Made by a program: the position numbers and the translations under genes
Notes under the pieces: generated by a model
What the model saw: the letters and a program-made list of their open reading frames with translations, nothing else
Told to the model about the DNA's origin: nothing
Database searches by the model: none
Part shown: one piece after another, positions 20,318 to 23,147 of the stretch
How positions within the stretch are numbered: the stretch's first letter is position 1
How the letters are laid out: each line of letters starts with the position of its first letter
Source: Parvularia atlantis
Taxonomy: Eukaryota > Opisthokonta > Rotosphaerida
NCBI GenBank assembly: GCA_943704415.1
Contig: CALSCO010000896.1
Span: 1-23,147 of the forward strand
Length of the DNA: 23,147 nt
Direction: 5' to 3'

Positions 20318-23147
20318 TCATGCATTGAAGGGCCACGCGCCCTCCATCAGGCGCATCGTGCTCGCGCCGTTGTTGCTCGAGACGGGCCGAGCCGTCGCGC
20401 GCTTGCTCGTGCTCCCGCTCGGCGCCGCGTCCTTGCTGTCGCCCTCGCCCTCGAGCATGTGCAACTCGCGCAGGCGCGTGTTCCACTCGTCCAGCTGCGC
20501 GTCCAGGTCGCTCGTCGCAAAGCCGACAAAGCCCGACGACACGGCGTCGTCGGCGTAGTACTCGACGTGCATCTTCGCCTTGGACTTGGCCACGGCCTTG
20601 CTGCGCAGCGCCGTCGCCAGCAGGATCAGCCGGCGCAGGACACTGTAGACTGCGGGGGCGGATGCCGTCAGCGCCAGCGGCACACGCAGGCGCGACGTAC
20701 TCAGCATCAACACGCCCGACACGACCGAGAGCGTCGTAATCAGGTCCCAGCCGACCACGAACGCGACGTAGAACTGCGAGCGATGTGAGCCCGCGCACAC
20801 GGGCACGACGGTGGCGTACCTGCAGCGCGAGCTGCGGCAGTGCCTCAAAGAACGTCGAGTAGAACGCGAGCGTGCGCATACGCCACGCCAGCTTCTCCGA
20901 CAGCGGTGCCGAGAACGCGGTCAGCTGCGGCGTGCCACACGCCATATCAGCCATCGAGCGGCACACACGCGACCCGGCCGCACGTCAAGAATCCGGCTGT
21001 TGATCAGGAAGAAGTTGTCGGCGTTCTTGCACGCGAGCAGCGTGATGGCTGCGCCGGCCGACGAGTTTTTCTGCACCCAGCGCGCAAACTCCGCCGACTG
21101 CAACACCTCGTTGTACAGCGTCTGCGCGTATGCAAGACATGCCTGCGGTCAGAATCACGCCCAAGCCCGGCCGGTATGTCCCGCGTCAGACACACCCAGA
21201 TGAGGATGGCCAGGTTGACGAAGATCGGCACAGTCAAAAACACGATCGCCGTATACAGCACCCACTCGCCCAGGCGCGGCTCGCCCGCCAGATTGATCAC
21301 AAACGCCTGCACGCGCCGCGTATAAGCGCACGCGTCGCACCGCGCCACACGGACGCACGGTGTCGATGCCGAGGTCAAACAGGCTCAGCGCTGCGGCCAC
21401 GAAGCGCGTATTGTGTCCGCGCTCGTATCGCCAGCGCAGCATCATGTAGATCAGCAGCGTGAAGGCCATGAATCCGCCGACGATGATGAACGTCACCCAG
21501 AACGGCAGCGACTGGCGCCCGTCCACCTGCGACGCCGCCAGAGTGCACTCGCGCCGATCGCCCGACGGCTCGTAGCCCGTCTCGCACGTGTTGCACGCGA
21601 CGTAAGCCGTGCCGCTCGTTGGCTGGAACAGGCCGCACGCGCTACACCGGGCAGGGCATGCTGCACGACCAGACGGTAAGCACCGAGATGACAAGCGTGC
21701 GGTGCGGCGCACTGATGTTGTTCGGCGTCGTGCTGCAGTCAAGCGACGTGAAGCCTGCCGCGTCGAGCGCGCATTGATCAGCAACAACCTCCGCGCTGCG
21801 TCGCTGGCAGACGTGCCTGCGTAGAGCGTTCCGGCACACCCACTGGTGTTGCTCGTATCGATCGTTACAAACACGTTGCCAAAGTTTGCCTAGAGCGTGG
21901 CGTGAGATCGGAGCGGTATACCCTTGCGTTCGCGCGCACCAGGTACGTTGAGTTCAGGCAGTTTGCAAAGTCCACCGCAAGCAGATGGCCCAAAGCGTCG
22001 TACGCAGCGAGCACCATCTGCCGCCGACGCGGTCAGAGCAGCCATCAGCATGCCCACGACGGCACACCGGCTGAGACGACGACTGCGACGCCACCGCCTG
22101 AACGGAGCCGCTCCAGCAGCCGCTGCCGCTCCGCACAAGCCGTGTGATGTAGGTCGAGAAGCGCGTCTCTATCACCGTGAGCACAGCGACCGTCGCCACG
22201 GTGCTGTTGCGGCTCCACGCGACGTTGCTGCATCGCGGCACGCACGTCAACAGAGGCGCAGGCAACTTCGCCGGCGTACCGATAAAGCACGGTGGTGAAC
22301 GGTAGCGGCAAGAACGTGCACGATGGTGCGACAGCTGCGCGCATCAGTGGTCAGCTGCAGTTGGCGTAAACGCGCAGCAATCCTGTGAGCACCGCTGACG
22401 GCGGACGTCGAGAAGAAACCGTTGCAGAAAGTGGCGTCGTCCGTCGTCGACGCCGTGAGGATGTTGACCGCGGCCGCCCAGTTGATCAACTATGACGGCC
22501 TCGCTGTAAGCCGCTGCACTGAAGAATCCTCGGTACGACGCGCACCAGTGCCGGGTACGGAGCCACCTCACCGCATCTGTACGAGTCATACACCTGCTCG
22601 CCCGTGTCTGCCACGCGTCGCGGCGCAAACGCGTCAGGCCAACGCAGAGCACCCAGAGTGACGCACAGTCCGCATTGCTGTAGCCGATGATGCGAAGCAC
22701 AGTTGAGTTTGACGAAACGCGCGGCGCCTGGAGCGTGGTGTAAAAGTGCCCCGAGTCGGTGCACACCGTGAACGGCGCCAGCGAGAGCGTGTTGCTGCCA
22801 CTGACGAGCTCTGCCACAACCGAGCGTACCACCAGTGCCCCACTGACACCGCGCGCCCACGACGGGTTGCTGCGACGCGGTCAATAGGCGGGTACCCCGA
22901 CATAGGGCACAAGGGCGCACCTGTAGATCAGCGCCGTCGTGAGCGTGCTCACGAGGTCGGGCGGGGCCGCGCACGCCGCTGCGTCGCCGTTGTACCGCCC
23001 GTTGAAGCCGGTCGTCACCAGGCCGCCGCAGCCGCGCGCACTCGAGTCGAGCAGCATCGCAGGGCGGTAGAAGTCGAGCTGCGCGGCACCGATCAGTTGA
23101 CAGAGCGCTCGGCTGAGAGCACACGCACCGCGCTGTACGCCGTGCTC
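20318..23147 (-). CDS. Cysteine-rich extracellular, multi-pass membrane protein (5' end outside the window)
   Basis: Exons: >23147-23129, 23078-22921, 22869-22667, 22607-22546, 22489-22393, 22334-22280, 22227-22068, 22017-21940, 21889-21817, 21754-21713, 21660-21359, 21306-21196, 21142-20984, 20924-20820, 20773-20318 (692 aa visible). The first ~440 aa look extracellular, with scattered Cys and N-glycosylation sites (NSTV, NCLNST, NNIT), ending in a small disulfide-type module CPARCSACGLFQPTSG with CNTCETGYEPSGDRREC, like growth-factor-receptor/GCC2-GCC3 repeats. A TM helix follows (PFWVTFIIVGGFMAFTLLIY), then a multi-pass region (VLYTAIVFLTVPIFVNLAIL, ACKNADNFFLINSRILDL, FYSTFFEALPQLALQF, WDLITTLSVVSGVLML) and a ~130-residue soluble tail. 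The order of short motifs and FFEALPQLALQ resembles uncharacterised fungal membrane proteins, with a faint XK-like flavour. Function unknown; a receptor or sensor role is a guess. One intron is GC-AG. Confidence 0.75.
21755..21816 (-). other. GC-AG intron in the membrane-protein gene
   Basis: The exon ends ...CAGTLYA plus G, and the intron runs from GCACGTCTGC to ACGCGGCAG. The next exon gives GFTSLDCSTTPNN in frame. This choice links the frame of TSGCAGTLYAG to the frame that leads to CSACGLFQ; reading straight through would not. Confidence 0.7.

Noticed and set aside
1-23147. tRNA, rRNA, CRISPR, transposon or viral remnants
   Set aside because: I saw no cloverleaf, no spaced direct repeats, no terminal repeats and no polymerase, integrase or transposase motifs. 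The only repeats are microsatellites and low-complexity codon runs.

Overview
The window is nuclear DNA of an intron-rich, GC-rich unicellular eukaryote. Nearly every gene is cut by tiny introns: I could place 110, of which 109 are 44-81 nt and one is 318 nt. Most GT introns start GTGCG, carry a CTGAC/CTAAC-like branch motif and end in CAG. When my exons are joined, all five complete genes keep one open frame, and the summed CDS lengths (2013, 2463, 2970, 1659 and 4368 nt) all divide by three. The gene set is a membrane-anchored kexin/furin with a P domain, an ARID1/BAF250-type SWI/SNF subunit, MSH2, PEX5, a BRWD/PHIP-type WD40-bromodomain protein and a chytrid-like multi-pass receptor. It suggests a unicellular opisthokont (early-diverging fungus or holozoan) or a close relative; I cannot name the species.

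Layout, left to right. 1-207: an open + frame running in from the left edge, possibly the 3' end of another gene. 333-3259 (+): kexin/furin-like proprotein convertase, 670 aa. 3350-6451 (-): polyglutamine-rich BAF250/ARID1-like protein, 820 aa. 6452-6936: a 485-nt gap with a 58-nt AG repeat and an orphan exon-like membrane ORF. 6937-11280 (-): MSH2, 989 aa. 11281-11393: a 113-nt divergent promoter with E2F-like motifs. 11394-14277 (+): PEX5, 552 aa. 14391-20267 (+): BRWD/PHIP-like protein, 1455 aa. 20318 to the right edge (-): the C-terminal 692 aa of a cysteine-rich extracellular plus multi-TM protein.

The genes do not form one pathway. Two are chromatin proteins (SWI/SNF subunit, acetyl-lysine reader), one is DNA mismatch repair, one is peroxisomal import, one is Golgi-type protein processing and one is an uncharacterised surface protein. 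Packing is tight: convergent pairs lie 90 and 50 nt apart, the tandem PEX5/BRWD pair 113 nt apart, and MSH2/PEX5 share one short head-to-head promoter. I see no tRNA, rRNA, CRISPR, transposon or viral sequence. The most unusual signals are six GC-AG introns that all begin GCACG, the apparent lack of an ARID domain in the BAF250-like protein, and the E2F-like cluster between MSH2 and PEX5.
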